Source: Austropuccinia psidii (lineage: Eukaryota > Basidiomycota > Pucciniomycetes > Pucciniales > Sphaerophragmiaceae). From it: a stretch of 64,000 nucleotides of DNA. The notes beneath the pieces were generated by a model. The model was not told the DNA's origin. It saw only the letters and a program-made list of their open reading frames with translations, and did no database searches. The translations under genes were made by a program, and so were the position numbers. Numbering within the stretch: position 1 is the stretch's first letter; every line of letters begins with the position of its first letter. Location: the NCBI GenBank assembly GCA_023105745.1, contig JALGQZ010000009.1, positions 45,041,967 through 45,105,966 on the forward strand, read 5' to 3'. Positions 23,796 through 36,978 of this stretch are shown in pieces.

Positions 23796-24383
23796 TTTCT
23801 TCTTCCTTTTTTTGTGTTTGGTTTGACTTATATCCCCACTGTTATAAACACTCACATGAAAGATAAAATAAATGTAACCTCACAATACAAGATTTGGGAG
23901 GGGATGCTGCTGCTTTTAAAAGAAATAAAAAGAAATATACAAGTAAAGAAAAGATAGAAAATGAGAGAAAAAGAGAGTAAAAAAAAAGAAATAGAGAAAT
24001 TCCTGGGGTTGTCCTTCTTGTGGTGAGTTGCTTGATTTTAGCCAAGGATCGTCTGAAAGGTAAAAACCAAAAGTTTGATGCTCACAGAGCCACCAAGGCG
24101 ATTTTTTGCAAGAAGTAAAACCCTCAGGGATGCATACCAGGAGATGGAACTTACTTTCAGAACTTCCACTTCCCACCAAGCACCATGAACAGATAACTTT
24201 GCCATAATTGACTTTGAAGAAATGAATGTCTTGAATAACTATGATTGGCATAAGTTGCAAAAGGGTAAAAAACAAAAGATAAAAAAGAAAGAAGGAATTT
24301 GGCCATATCTTGATGAAAAGTCCAAATTCAAGGGTATTCATGTTGCAAGGCCTTCTGCATCTGTCCAAAGAATTTACAAGTGC

Positions 24384-27300
24384 TGTCACAGAGGGTCTTA
24401 TGGAAGCAAGAGGGCCTGGAACTCAGGACACAAGAAATCACTTGGAGGGCTCCAAAATATAGAGGGATTAATAAAGATTAATTTCTTTAAAGAATAAGAA
24501 AGGGAAAAGACAAGTATTCCAAAGATAAAAGAAAAGATAAGAAGCCAAAGGCCAAAGATAATAAAGAAGCCAACCAAGTGAATCCTCAATTCACTGTTTC
24601 AACCTTCCAGAAAAGGAAATGGAATTAGTAAAGGATGTGACCATCAATATCCACTGACAGGTGAGGAAGAAAAGAGAAAGGGTGCTGAATGAATGACTTA
24701 ATACTATCAGTATTGACTTTAATAAGGTAAAGTAAAATAAAGATAATAATAAATCCAATATATTAATTAACGGGGGAAAAAGTCCTCAGGTGCTGAAAGG
24801 TGGCCAGTATATGTGAAAAACTGAAAGACTGATCCTGGAAGGTAGATCACCGGCTGTTATGTCTGAATTGGGCCAATACAGTTCTGACCATCTTGAAATT
24901 GAACTGTGTGATTAAATTCCCACAGTGGAAGATTCAATTGGCCCGATTGCGCCAAGGAGATACAGGTTGATTAAATTGTAACCTGTATGGACCAATTGAG
25001 TTTTCCAAGGAGTATTGAAATACTTGATGCCTTGAAAACTGATTGAAATGAAGTAATACCTCTAAGAATGAACCTTGGGAAGAATCCTGAATGAAAGTAC
25101 CAACCCAACTCCTGCAGAGTCAGGTGCTTGGGGTCCTTGAATGATCTTCTGATTTCCGCCATGGATTGCCAGACTGATGAGTTGACAGGTCCTCCTTTGA
25201 GATGGGTGTTGGACTTTGGGACCTTGATTTGGAACTGTGGGATTTCGTCCTGAAAACGTCACCATTGAATTGCTGAGAAAAGATGGCGCATAATGGTATT
25301 GTCAGGATGAGTCTATGATAAAGGTGTATATATATATTTACAGGCTTTAACTATGACTGTGACACGGTAAAAATAGCTTTAAAAGATAATAAAGTTGATA
25401 ATAAATGATTAAATTAAGATATTAAGGGCTTTACTATAGAGATCTAGTGGTGGTGAGCGCTGTTGAAAGCCCTGGGTGCAGGTTTACCTGTTGGGTTACA
25501 ATAATAAAGACTACAATACTTTTAATTTAAGAGTATACCTGATTATTGACCAAGAGTAAAACTGTTTTTGACAGTTTACTACGTAGGTTATTCAAGAGCA
25601 GGATGAGGAAAGCTATTCTGGCAGGGGAAAGCCTCCTTTTTATCCTGAAATGGGGTTGAAAGGGTGCTAGACCTTTCCACATAGAGGAAGTGAAGATTTT
25701 TGCACTTTCTAGTACTGGCTTGTGGTTTGCAAACAGCCTGTATAACCTTGATTGGGCTCAGATGTGGTTTTGAAACCACATCTGGGCGGTTTTCACCAAT
25801 ACAGGGTGAAAATTTTCATCTGGGGACCTCACAGCCTGATTCTGACGTGTATGACATGGAGAATGCTGTACAGAAACTGTATGGGACCCCAGTATTGACT
25901 GAAATATGAGGTATTGAAGTAAAAACATTCTTCTTCGTCTATTTGACACTTCATATTCATGGTTATGGGATATTATCCCATGGTAAGGCTGTATATGACA
26001 GCAGGTGGGATTTTGACCTTAAAACAGCCATAACTTTGTCAATTCTTGAGATATCAACCTCAAAATTGGTTCAGTGTGTAGCCCTGTATGTGCTCTACAC
26101 AATGAGACCTCATTAGATATGGGTATCATTAAATATTGCAAAGTTATCCCATGTACAAGATTTTTGTACATTTGCGTGTTTTGGGCAAAAAGCTGGATTG
26201 AGCTTGTTTGCCCCATAGCTTTTGTTCTAGTTGAGCTATGGAGAAATGGCTTACACCATCAGATAGCCCTAATTTTGCGCTTTCCAAAAATACCCCACTT
26301 CAGGTATCCCACACTAACACTGTAGAAGTTAGATGAGAGGTGAATGTTTTGTTCACCCTTATTTGCCCTGAAATTGACCATAACTCCAGTAATATTGGTG
26401 CTAGCTCAGTTTGGCTGGTACAATTGGATAGCCCTGGCTTAGAGATTCATTTTGAATACCCATTTGATGGGGTTAAGCCTCTCCTTCTAGATTTTAGATG
26501 AGTGGTGAAAATTAAGGTTTATGCTCAGCAATAACTTTGAGCAGGAATAACTTTGTTATTTCTTGTCCAATGGTGATGGGACTCATATTTTCAGAAAGAG
26601 GTGAGTTTCCTCTTTCTTTTGATACCTTTTGATATTATTTGGCTCAGCTCCATGTTTTGGTGGTATCTTGGCTATACCATTGGTTTGTGTTATTTTGGCT
26701 GTCATGCTTGTGCTCTGGTTTTGAGTCACAGGCTGACAGGTATATAATACCATATATGCACCACTCCTGCAACCTTGAGAATGGGGTGCATGGAGGAATG
26801 AAAAGAATTCCCGTTATCTTGAGGGGAGTGCTTGCTGAGCTGGTCTGGTGGCCTCTGGTGGTTTCCAGAGGCCATGTCTGGAAGAATAGTCCATGGTGGT
26901 CCATGGCCAAAAATGGGTCCTACAGGTTCAATGGCCATTTTGGTGTCCAAAGGGCTTTTGGCCAAATTTGGGTCCAAAGGGTTGGTGGCCAAAATTGGCT
27001 CAGGACGGTCCAATTGTGGTTTGGAACACACCTGGCCTTGGGGGCTAGTGGTTAGCCCCCTCTGGCCCATTTTGGCCTCATTGGATTAGGCCAAAAGGGT
27101 CCTAATTGGCCTATGCACCACAGACCGCGTACTATGGGGCCTAAATGGCCCAAAAAGGCCATTTAGGCCTAAACCCTCCCTAATGAAAGGGGGTGGCCCA
27201 AACCCAAAGATTATGGGTAGGGGGGCCAGAACCCCCATGGAAGACTCAAGCACCACCCAGGCCCAAAATAAAAGGTAAAGGGCTGGGGGTTGGTGATATG

Positions 27301-27471
27301 AAAATTAGCCAAGGAGGCCAATGATGGCAAGATATGGCAAAAGGGCCATAGAGCACTAGAGGGGGCCAATTGGCCATAAAAGGATATGGTGTGGCCAATT
27401 GGACCCAGCTTTGTCCCAGGCTAGAATTTCCACAATACCCATGGAGGAGGGTCAAACTGGTGGTTGTGACA
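24384..27471 (-). repeat. 3' LTR of element D, split by a solo LTR
   Basis: LTR sequence is 24384-25299 and 26744-27471, with the solo family-A LTR between. It aligns with 60635-62282 but with many differences, so D is older than B. Minus-strand ends are TGTCACAACC and CTGTGACA. Confidence 0.88.
25300..26738 (-). mobile_element. Solo LTR of family A inside the D 3' LTR
   Basis: 1439 bp with a perfect duplication GGTAT (25295-25299, 26739-26743). The uninterrupted paralogous site in the other D LTR near 61500-61520 reads AGTATATAATACC, confirming the insertion point. Confidence 0.94.
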
Positions 27472-27490
27472 GTACCCCCCTACCTTGAAT
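27472..27490 (-). other. Polypurine tract of element D
   Basis: On the minus strand AAGGTAGGGGGGTACT-type sequence directly precedes the 3' LTR. Confidence 0.7.
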
Positions 27491-28203
27491 GGTGAGCTCC
27501 TGAGCACCAAGACAAGGTAGAAGCCTGTTGAGGTTATTGAGACGCATTGGACAAAGGCATTCCAGAGGTATTTGTATCTTGAAAAGCAATTGAAAATATT
27601 GAAGACATGATTTGGCATAAAGATTGTGGCATTAAGAGTTATAAGAAAAGAAATTTAAGGAAATATAAATAATAAAAAAGTAAAAGAAAACAAATATAAA
27701 GAGATAAAAAGGAAATAAAAAGAAAAAATGAATTTTGAGGGGGAGTCCAATCTTCATCACAGATTTTGACAGTTGATTTTGAAAGTGGCCAAGGACCTGG
27801 ATAACAGAATTTGATGCCAGGTGCTCACAGAGTGGCCAAGGTGATGTTTTGAAAGATTGTAGACCCCTCAGGGAAGTGCACACCAGGAGAGGAACTTACT
27901 TTTGGTAGTTACCAATCCCGCCAGTGCCATAAATAAGAAAAATCTTGATAAATGAATGTGTTGAAAAGATAATAGCTGCAGAAGGAAAATAAGGAAGGAA
28001 TGGTCCATTTGTCCCAAGTGGAAATAGCCATATATTGGAATTGATGTTGAAAGCCAGGCCAAGAAATCTGTGTCCAAATTGCAAAGTGCTCACAGAGTGG
28101 CCAAGTTGATGCTTACAACAAAGACGAGCAGAATACCCCTAAAGGTGCATACCAGGAGTGGGACTTACTTTTGGTAATTCCTCTCCCCACCAAGCACCAT
28201 AAA
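27491..28203 (-). other. 3' untranslated block of element D with a duplicated unit
   Basis: No gene. A unit with a GAAAGTAAGT-like word followed by CTCCTGG and CTCACAGAGTGGCC occurs twice (GTAAGT reversed at 27894-27899 and 28163-28168). The same unit is duplicated in element B and present in H (24149-24154). Confidence 0.6.
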
Positions 28204-29603
28204 AAATCAAGCTTTTGAAGAATTGGGTCCTGGCTTGTCAGGATACAAAGAAGGGAAATCTTTGACAAGATCAGGACAATTCTTGAGGTTTTTGGCTGGT
28301 TCCCAAGTGGATCTTTCTGGGTCTTAACTGAAACCTTTCCATGCCACTAGATACAATAATTTTCTCCTCTTGAGCTTTTAATCCAGTACTTGAGGGACTT
28401 CCCATTCCTCTTCTTTTTCAATGGTGATTGGAGGAGGAGGCTCTTGATGCCAATTTGGGATTGTTGATGTCTTTACTGGTTCCAGAAGGGAAATATGGAA
28501 GACGGGGTGGATGGACTTCCATTGAGATGGAAGCTTGAGGTGGTAAGCATGAGTACTGACTTTCTTCAAGATTGGAAAAGGACCCAACCATCTTTCAGAC
28601 AGTCTCTTGGTGGGTCTGTTTGATTTGATGTTCTTGGAGGAAAGCCATAACATGTCACCAGGATTGAAAACAGGTGGACTTGCTCTACTTTGATATGCAT
28701 ACCTCTTAAACCAGTTTATTGGAACTTCAAGTTCACTCTTGACATCTTTCTGTACTGATTGGATTTCTTTTGATAAACTTCCAGAAGGATTATCTTGAGT
28801 GATGCGAACTGAGTCAAAATGAGGATCTCTTCCATAAACAGTGAAAAACGGGGATTGCTTGGTTGAAGAGTGATCAGAATTATTGTAGGCAAATTCAGCC
28901 AGAGGGAGCCAGGTGTTCCAATCATCTTGATGATAACTGACATACATCCAAAGAGAATCTCCTAGTATCTGATTTACCCTCTCTGTCTGTCCATCAGTTT
29001 CTGGATGGTAAGCAGTTGACAAATATCTTGAAATCTTGAGCTGCTAACAAAGATTGGTCCAAAAGGAAGAAACAAAAACGGAACCTCGATAACTGACAAT
29101 GCTTTCCGGAAGGCCATGCTTTGAAAGGATATTATTGATTAAGAAATGAGCCAAATCCAGTGAAGTGATTGAAAAAATTGTTGGGAGAAAAACTGCCATT
29201 TTTCAGAATCTGTCCACTATGACAAGGATTGAGTCAAATGAGTTGGAAGGTGGCAGTTGAGTGATGAAGTCCATTGAAAGACAAATCCAAGGACCAATTG
29301 GAATTGGAAGAGGTTTGAGGAGTCCAAACGTCTTGCGGTGGATATTCTTGTTTCTTGAACACTGTTGACAGGATGAGACACAATCCTTGATGAATTGAGT
29401 CATGCTGGACAAGTGGAAATCCCGCTTGACAAGTTTGAGAGTCTTCTCTTGGCGGGGTGTTCAGCTAGGGGAGAGTCATGACGCTTTTGAATAATGCTGA
29501 TTTGAATTATGGGGTCATTTGGGACCACCACCGAATCTTTGAAGAGAAGAAGTTGGGAAGAGGAATCAAGAGAAAAATCCTGAATGGATTTACCTTTGCA
29601 CAA
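28204..29603 (-). pseudogene. Element D integrase and chromodomain
   Basis: Fragments in order on the minus strand are an HHCC remnant (29603-29400), a CQQC part and the first catalytic Asp region MDFITQLP (29412-29203), then the E-containing ETDGQTERVNQ region and C-terminal domain (29022-28378). A chromodomain with two stops (28416-28204) follows, including LYLVAWKGF and TWEP. The second catalytic Asp is Tyr (VSYRGS, near 29080-29095, where B has VSDRGS). Several stops and frameshifts separate the fragments. Confidence 0.85.
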
Positions 29604-30396
29604 TTCTTCAAGGATACTTCTGTACTGAGAATATTGCCATAATTACTTCTGAATTGATTCAATCAAATTTGAAAAGCATTCCACCTTGACTGCAAAATAC
29701 CTTGAAGGTTGGACTTCATTGTGCTTCATGAGCCGTTGAAAATTCATTGGATTCTTGCTAATGAAATCCTCCCCCCTCTCCAGATAGATATTGTCCCGAC
29801 ATAATAAGGCATCCAGAAGAGTAGCTAGGGGCCAAGGCGGTAAGTGATTGAGAAATGGAATTCAGAAAGGAATTCAGCCAAGCGGGCTTGATAGCGAGTG
29901 AGTACTTTGCAGGATATGAAGCATTGAAGGCAAGAGTGATTGGTGAGAACATCAAAAGGAGAGGACAGAGAAAGAAGAAAAGCCCTCCAGAGCTTGAGAG
30001 CCCAGGCTATGCCAAGAGTTCTTTGTCATTAATCGCACAGTTGAGCCCTTCTGGGATAAGCTTGCGGCTGTCGAATGCAATGCGATGTTTCCCTGAGTCA
30101 GTGACCTGACTCAGTACAGCACCCAAGGCATAATACAATGGTGGGTAGAGAAGGATTGGAGCAGTGGTGAAAGCCTCTTTGAGTTGGTGAAACTGACTGA
30201 GAGCTTCCTCATTGAGAGGAAAACAAGAATATTTCTTGAGGAAACTGGTGAGTGAACTGATCTTCTTTGAATAATTCTTGATTAAACGGCGGTAGAAGTT
30301 GGCAAATCCAAGAAAAGATTGAAGAGCCTTGAGATTTCTTGGACGTGGCCAATTGAGAATATGCTGGACTTTTTCTTGGTCAATATTGAGGACTTC
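29604..30396 (-). pseudogene. Element D RNase H and linker
   Basis: The region 30396-30007 matches B pol after the RT palm (LNWPRPRNLKALQSFLGFAN). A deletion removes the ETDASD segment carrying the first RNase H Asp: APILLYPPLY runs straight into YALGAVLSQ. Downstream of 30007 only stop-ridden similarity remains. Confidence 0.8.
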
Positions 30397-32226
30397 TGTG
30401 AGCCTTAGAGGTAATTTCATATACCCAAAAGACCACAAATATAAAAAAAAACATATTAATATAAATAAAATGAATTTATATTATTAAAATAAAAATCAAG
30501 ATATAAATATAAAATTATATTAAAAATAAAAAATTAATTATAATTTAAAAATAAAAATACATTAAATTTTGTAAATATAAAATTACATTTATACTTGAAA
30601 AAATTAAGTAAAAATGAAATTTTAACAAAATTGTGAAAAAATAAATAAATTTGGAAAAAAGTTAAATACAATTTATTATAAATTTTTATCCAATAAATAA
30701 ACATATAAAATTTATTTCACCATTGGATTCCTCATAAAAAATCAGGTGGGGTCACCTCTGAGTGAAATTCTTGTAACTCAACTCTAAATAAGCTTAAATT
30801 AAGTTTTTAGTATTTTCAATACAAAAGTTGGAAATCCTCAAAACCTTAATTTAATTCACACCACATGTGGTGTTAACCATCAATTTTTGTGTTAAAATTG
30901 AGGTGTTGTGTTTAGTTTAGAAGTTATGAGGAATTGAAGTATTTTCAATTGAATTCAATTGAAATGTCAAAATGTGCGCATGTATTACATAAGTGAACTT
31001 TGATTTACATATGAGGTGTCAATTATTACTGTATTTTACTGTACAATTGAATTGAATTACATATGTAAATTATAAGTATAATACATGATGAGGAATTAAA
31101 GGAAAAATAAATTGGAAAGATTAAATTTGGGGGGGAAAAGGAACTCCAGCTCTAAGGGGGAGCTAGACCCCCAAAATCCTTGCTGACAGGCGTGGGATGT
31201 CAAAATTCACGCAAAAGTTCATCACTTTTGGCCTGGAATTGAGTTACAGGGTCTGTGGACTCAATTGATGATGAGGTTTTGATACCAACTGGGGTATTTT
31301 TAGCTGTTGCCAAGAGGGTAAAACTACCCTTAAGATAAAACAACCATAGTAAAAACAGCTTTAACTGGTTTCTACGCCTCTTACACACATTCTGACGTGT
31401 TTTGAAGGCTCTAGGCCTGGTATTGCTATAGTAATGGCTGATTTAAGGGTCTAAAATGGCTAAAAATGGCTAAAAATTGCTTAAACCAGCCCTTTTTGGT
31501 CTAAACCAGGGTTCAATGATGCCATAATTGGCTTTTCTGTTGTCAGACTGTTTTTCACGACTGACAAGAGTAAATTTTACTTTTGGAGTAAGAGAATTGA
31601 TGGCTATAAAAGAATGTCTTCTTTGCCCCACTTTTCTCTTCATGTTAGAATCTTTTCCTTTTATTAATTAGTTTAAAACTGTTAAACCAATCAATAAAAG
31701 ATTCCAACCACCACTTTTAAATCATTTTAATCCTTTTAACCACGTGAAAAAATCATTATAATCATTGTTTGTAACTCTTATAATCATTTTTACCCCTGAA
31801 CCACCCCAAAAGTGAATTAAAGCATCTTTCATCACTGTAAACTTTGTCACTTTGTTTCCAAATTCACTCTGGTCACTTTTGGGCGTGTTTTCTCTTTAAT
31901 ATTCTTTTTAAAGACTTTGTTCTTTAATTAATTGCTTGCAGTTCTTTGCTCAATTAATTCCAATTGAAATTGCTCTTGAAGAAATTTCTTTTGTAGCCCT
32001 AAAATATCTCTTGTAGAGTATTTTTTGGATAAATCTTTATTGTTGGTAAAACAATAAATTTTTATATTATTTTTTTATACTAATAAAGTTCTAAACAATA
32101 AAATTGATGTGTTTTCTCTTAGAAATAATATTTCATACTATTTTTAACTGAATTTTACCTTATACAAATTTTGAGGACAGGAAAAGTACTTGATTTTTAA
32201 TCAAATTTTCATATCCACACCTTATA
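30397..32226 (+). mobile_element. Solo LTR of family E (copy E2) in D pol
   Basis: 1830 bp, starting TGTGAGCCTTAG, with a perfect duplication ACTTC (30392-30396, 32227-32231). It is nearly identical to 42623-44451. The last bases read TTATA where the other copy has TTACA. A TATA word (GCTATAAAAG) lies near 31602. Confidence 0.93.
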
Positions 32227-32231
32227 ACTTC

Positions 32232-33791
32232 AGAAGAAACAACATAACCCAGATACTCTACACTAGAAATGTGAAATAGGCACTTGGAAGCCTTAGCAAA
32301 AATATTATTGGCTCTGAGTCTGGAAAGAACAGTGGACACGTGAGTGACATGTTCTTCCTCAGATTTGGAAAAGACCATAATGTCATCCAAATAAACCACA
32401 ACATAAACATCAAGAAGATCTTGGAAAATATCATTGACAAGATTCTGCAAAGAGGCAGGAGCATCGGTGAGCCCAAATGGCATAACCAAGTACCCAAAAC
32501 TGCCATATTTAGTTCTGAAGCATGTAAAATGCTCATCACCCTCCTTGATTCTGAGCAGGTTATATGCACCATGCAAATCAATCTTGGAGAAGATAGAAGA
32601 ACCATTGAAAACATTGAGAAGCTGATTCATAGGAGGAACAGGATACTTGTTCTTCCTAGTCACAGCATTGAGTTTGCGGTAATCCACACACAAACGGAGG
32701 CCACCATCTTTCTTTTTGAAAAGGAGGACAGGTGCTCCTGTTGAAGAGGAGCTTGGCCGGATGAAACCTTTCACTACATTCTCTGAAATTTAGGCCCTGA
32801 GTGTATCTGACTCTTGTTTGGATAAAGAGTAGATCACCCCAACTGGAGGTAGAGACCCCTCCAGCTCGATATGTTGATCACAGGCACAGTGAGGAGGACA
32901 TTTTTCTGCTTTCACCTTGGAGAATACATCCAAATATTGGTTATAGACAGAGAGAACAACCTTCAACATGGTTTCTACTTCCTCTGGCTCTTCCTCTTCA
33001 TCCCACAACTCCTCCAGGGAGTCATGATAAGATGAAGGAGGAAGGTCCATATTCCCACAGAAGAGATGAAGTGAAGATACAGAATTATCTTCTCCAACAT
33101 CTTGAATCTCTTTGAAGACTTCATCTCCAGATAATGGTAATGACTGAGGGGAATTTATGGAAGGAATATGGACAGAAGATGGAAATGATGGTGTTCTAGA
33201 ATCACCAACTAGAGCTGCACATGATTTGGCAGAAGAAAGGTCATTACAGAAAGAATTAGAAGGATTATAATAGTCCTTATGATCAGAATTAAAGGTGATA
33301 AGCCCTTGCCTCCAATCAATAGAAGGATTAAAGTAATTTAGAAAGTCAAAGCCCAATATGGGGTCTTCTCCCTTGTGAGTATCAATGACTAAAAATTCCC
33401 ATTCAAAGCTTGGGAAGGAAGGGAGCTCAACCATATACTTAGTATGGTGAGTAAAAAATAAGGAAGGGGACTCAGAGGAGTCCAAAATGATAAGAGGAAT
33501 AATCTCTGGAAGTTCTGACATAGTAAATGAGTACTTGTGAACAAACTGCTTTGCAATAAATGAGTGTGTAGCACCAGAATCAATGAGAATACTGTAAAAG
33601 ACATCAGAAAAGGAAGAAAAAACAAAAAATTTAAGAGAATTCTTGACATCTGTATCCAGAATGCACAATTGTGCTCTGGAAGGAAAACTTTGAAGACCAT
33701 TGAACACAACATGGTCTCCACTCAGGCTTTTCCCTGGCTGGGAAATTGGCCTGATGGTTGGGTAAGCTTTTTTTGAGGCCTTTTGGAACAA
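32232..33791 (-). pseudogene. Element D protease and reverse transcriptase (interrupted)
   Basis: Minus-strand pol frame, open from 33791 to a stop at 32790 and again from 32774. The protease active site is LIDSGATHSF. RT blocks include KKDGGLRLCVDYRKLN, YLVMPFGLTDAP and VVYLDDIMVF. After YLGYVVSSEV the frame is cut by the solo E LTR at 32226. A stop lies near 32790 in the linker before RT. It begins inside the end of gag in the -1 frame and keeps the GGGAAAA heptamer. Confidence 0.88.
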
Positions 33792-34935
33792 GACTGAAAA
33801 CTATTCTTCCCACCACAATAGGAACAAAGACTCTCTTTTATTCTTCTTTCTTTTTCAGAGTTCATGAGCTTGAAGTCCTTATTCAACAAAGAAGAATGCG
33901 GCTTGTCCCTCGCTTGAAAATTCTTCTTCTTCTTATGACTTGAACTTGAAGAATTTTGAGGATGAGGAGTACTTGATTTTGGGGCTTCAGGTTTCTTCTC
34001 TTGATAGTGATTGTTCTCTGTTTGCCTTGCATGGTACCTGGTATCAAGTTCCAGGGTAATATCCATTGAGTTTTGAAGAGAATCAATTCTTGAAGGATGG
34101 GAGGCCAATTGATCTAACATGCTGGATGGCAATCCCTTCCTGAAATGATTAATGAGAGCCCTTTCAACCCAATCTCCAATTCTTGAAACCAAACTCCTGA
34201 AATTGGCTATGTATAGTGAAGCATGGCCACCTTCCTTCATTGTTAGTGAATCCAATTCTGCTTCAGCCTTTCAGACTTCATTTGGGTCACCAAATAGAGT
34301 GAAGAGTTGAGATTCAAATAATGGCCAACAATTGAGAAGGTAATTGGAGTCTTGATTGGTGAGATTGGAAAGATAAGGCTCAATCCATTTTGCAGCCCTG
34401 CCAATCAGAAATGAAGTTGCATAAAGGTCCTTCTTTCTGTCTTGAGAGAAGTTTACCGGATCATTATGAAAAATTAATTGGCATGACTGAAGGAAGCTTC
34501 TGACTTTGAAGGGCTGAGTCCCATGAAAGAATTCTGGTGCCTTCATAGATGGAGTCTTGAAGGCGGGTGGTCTTGATGATCCAGAAGAAGAAGCTGCTTG
34601 AAGAGTGGCCATAATTTGAGTCATCTGCTGAATAATGACCAATAAAGATGGTTCAGATTGATAAGAGACAGGCTGATCAGACTGGGCTAAGGTTGGTCTT
34701 CCAGTACTTTGGGATGCCCCAACAGGAGCAGGAACACCTTCTGTACCATCAGACTCTTCCTCTTCTTCGGAGTTCTCCTCCTCATCATCATCATCTTCAC
34801 CTTGAGCCTTGAGAATGGTTCTTGAAACTCCTGGAAAGCCGCCAACCACTCCTGATAATGAAATTGATCTTCTTGGCCCTCTTCCTTCCTTCCTGGATGG
34901 TGTTGCTTCTTCCATGCGGGGTCCTCTATCCAATT
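33722..34935 (-). pseudogene. Element D gag, main part
   Basis: Collinear with B Gag. An in-frame TGA (34271-34273) splits it into 34933-34274 and 34270-33722. Marks are FKTPSMKAPEFFHGTQ, WIEPYLSN and LFTLFGDPNEV. A CX2CX3HX4C-type knuckle is altered: CSYCGGKNSFQSC lacks the His. The first 40-odd codons lie beyond element F, at 49411-49534. Confidence 0.87.
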
Positions 34936-36961
34936 TGTGAGCCTTTGAGATATGACCACATACCCAATAAGGTCACAAAAAAGACTCAGAATAATTATAC
35001 TTTTAATATAATTATATTAAAAGTACTTAGAATAATTATACATTAAAAATAATTACTTAAATATACAAAAAATACCATAAATTGGTACAAAATATGGTTT
35101 AACTTGAAAACCAATGAATCAACATGTAAAATGAATTATACCATTGGATTCCCCATGGTAAAATACACATATACCAGTTTTATGGCATATCTGTAAAGTC
35201 AATATTTAATGAGTTATAAGGTATAATACCTTATAAAAACCATAAAACCTCATTTATCTCAGAAACTAATGAAACAACATGTGAAATGAATTGTACCAGT
35301 GGATTCCCCACGAAGATCCACACATAAAACAATTAATAAGCTAATTTCCAAAGTTAATACTTACGGAATTAACCTGAATATATGCACTTTTTTGGTCAAC
35401 ACATATATTCAAGGATCATAGCTAATATCTCTTAAACTATACAAGATAGATTGATGAACCAAAAATAAAGTTACCACGTAATTACTGTAAGAACACAGAT
35501 ATGAACTTTATTTTACAAATTATAAACAAGGTTAAAACCTATGATGAAATATTGATAAAAATCAACAGAGCTGTTGACCACTTTGTTGTGAAAGTGTTCC
35601 AAACTTAAAAAAAAGTATACAGTTGGATTCTACTAGTTCATTCGTGAAGAATGATGTAATTTGTATTATTAAATTCAGGGTATAACCCCCTGAAATCAAG
35701 GTTTGAAATTTAAAATATTGAATTTCAACAGAAAAGATGAGTTACAAGAAAAATCATCAAAATTAGAGTTTTGATGATGTAATCAAAAGCTCTTGGCAGC
35801 ATAATAAGCTTATGCCAGGCTATCAGAATTCACTCTCTGAATTGCTGTAGCGTGTAAATCTTAAACGTTATTGAGGATCAAAGTTTGAGCTTAATTTGAG
35901 CAGTTATGACCACTCACAGTAACCTTAATTTAAGTTTAACAGTCTTAAGAGTGATAAAATTGGTGAATACTATTAGTTTATGATTAAAACTAATAAAATC
36001 CACGAAATTTGGGGTTCTGCCAAGCCTCTTATGTCATCAACTTTAGAGTTATAGTGATAACTCTAAATAATGGTGTAATAATGATGTAATATGGTTTGAT
36101 AATGATGTAATCATCTCCAAACCTTAAAATATTGATCAATTCCAGTGGATATGATCAGTACACGTCTACTAGAAGCCTGTTGGACTCTAGGAGGGAGGTA
36201 TTTACTATAAATAGAGCTCTTTTTACTCTATTTTCCCCTCAGACGCATCAAAAACATTAAGTCAATTAAATCAAAGGTAATTTCTTTATTCTTTATATAT
36301 AAAACTATTATATTATTAAAGACCAAAGCCCACCTTATTATAATCATCCATTTTGACGTGATTAAATCATTTATTCAATTGTTTTTGTTAAAAATCTCTC
36401 TAAAAACTCATTTCCACGTAAAAATCCAGAATAATTTGTAATTTTCTTTATTTTTATTGTAAATACAATTTAAAAAGGTTGTATTTATATTTTTTTGGTG
36501 TAAAATATTTCAAAATTATTATATTAAGTGTTAAAAGTAGGCTATTTTCTCTTATTATAATAATTTCTCTATTATTACTCTCTTAATAATTCTTTGATTA
36601 ATATAAATAGTATTTATATTAATTGATAACCTTAATATTAGTAATATTATTGTTATTAATTGTTTTTTATTAATAAAAAGCAATTTTTTACGCCTTTATT
36701 ATCTGTTGGTAATAATAATAAAGAGCTTTTTAAATATATTAATTATTTTATATTAATATATTTATTTATATATTATATTTTCATAATATAAATTATATTA
36801 TTATATTTATTTAATAATATAATTATTTTACGCCATAATAATAATAATTATTTATTATTATTATATTTTTAATCTTATTTGTTCAAGACATAAGGACATT
36901 CAGAGTACAATAAGTAATAAATTAGGAATTTTTACTTATTGTTTCATAGTCAAACCTTACA
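34936..36961 (+). repeat. 5' LTR of element F
   Basis: 2026 bp, TGTGAGCCTTTGAG...CCTTACA. It matches 45453-45901 plus 47829-49405 closely. A TATA word (ACTATAAATAG) lies near 36204-36214. Confidence 0.92.
36203..36214 (+). promoter_or_regulatory. TATA box of the F LTR
   Basis: TACTATAAATAG, followed by a pyrimidine-rich segment and ACGCATC, is conserved in the 3' LTR near 48649. Position and sequence fit a core promoter; no transcription data are available. Confidence 0.55.
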
Positions 36962-36978
36962 TTTGGGGGCCTGGCCGT
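36962..36978 (+). other. Primer-site-like block of element F
   Basis: TTTGGGGGCCTGGCCGTG follows the LTR at once and matches the block in A, C and G. Confidence 0.6.

Larger units (their letters stand above)
20867..24383 (-). mobile_element. Element H: 3' part of a B-family retrotransposon
   Basis: Read on the minus strand this is the end of an element: interior (24383-21622) then the 3' LTR (21621-20867). The interior matches the stretch between pol and the 3' LTR of element B, including a decayed antisense gene. Element D inserted at 24383; H resumes at 62283 for only 23 bp before element G2. The empty site is readable by comparison with B near 56955-56970, where the same words flank an undisturbed AGTGC-equivalent. 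Confidence 0.87.

Noticed and set aside
26639..27089. Overlapping plus- and minus-strand frames of 85-138 codons near 26.6-27.1 kb
   Set aside because: They lie in the D LTR and solo LTR junction and span two elements of different origin; the other D LTR does not keep them.
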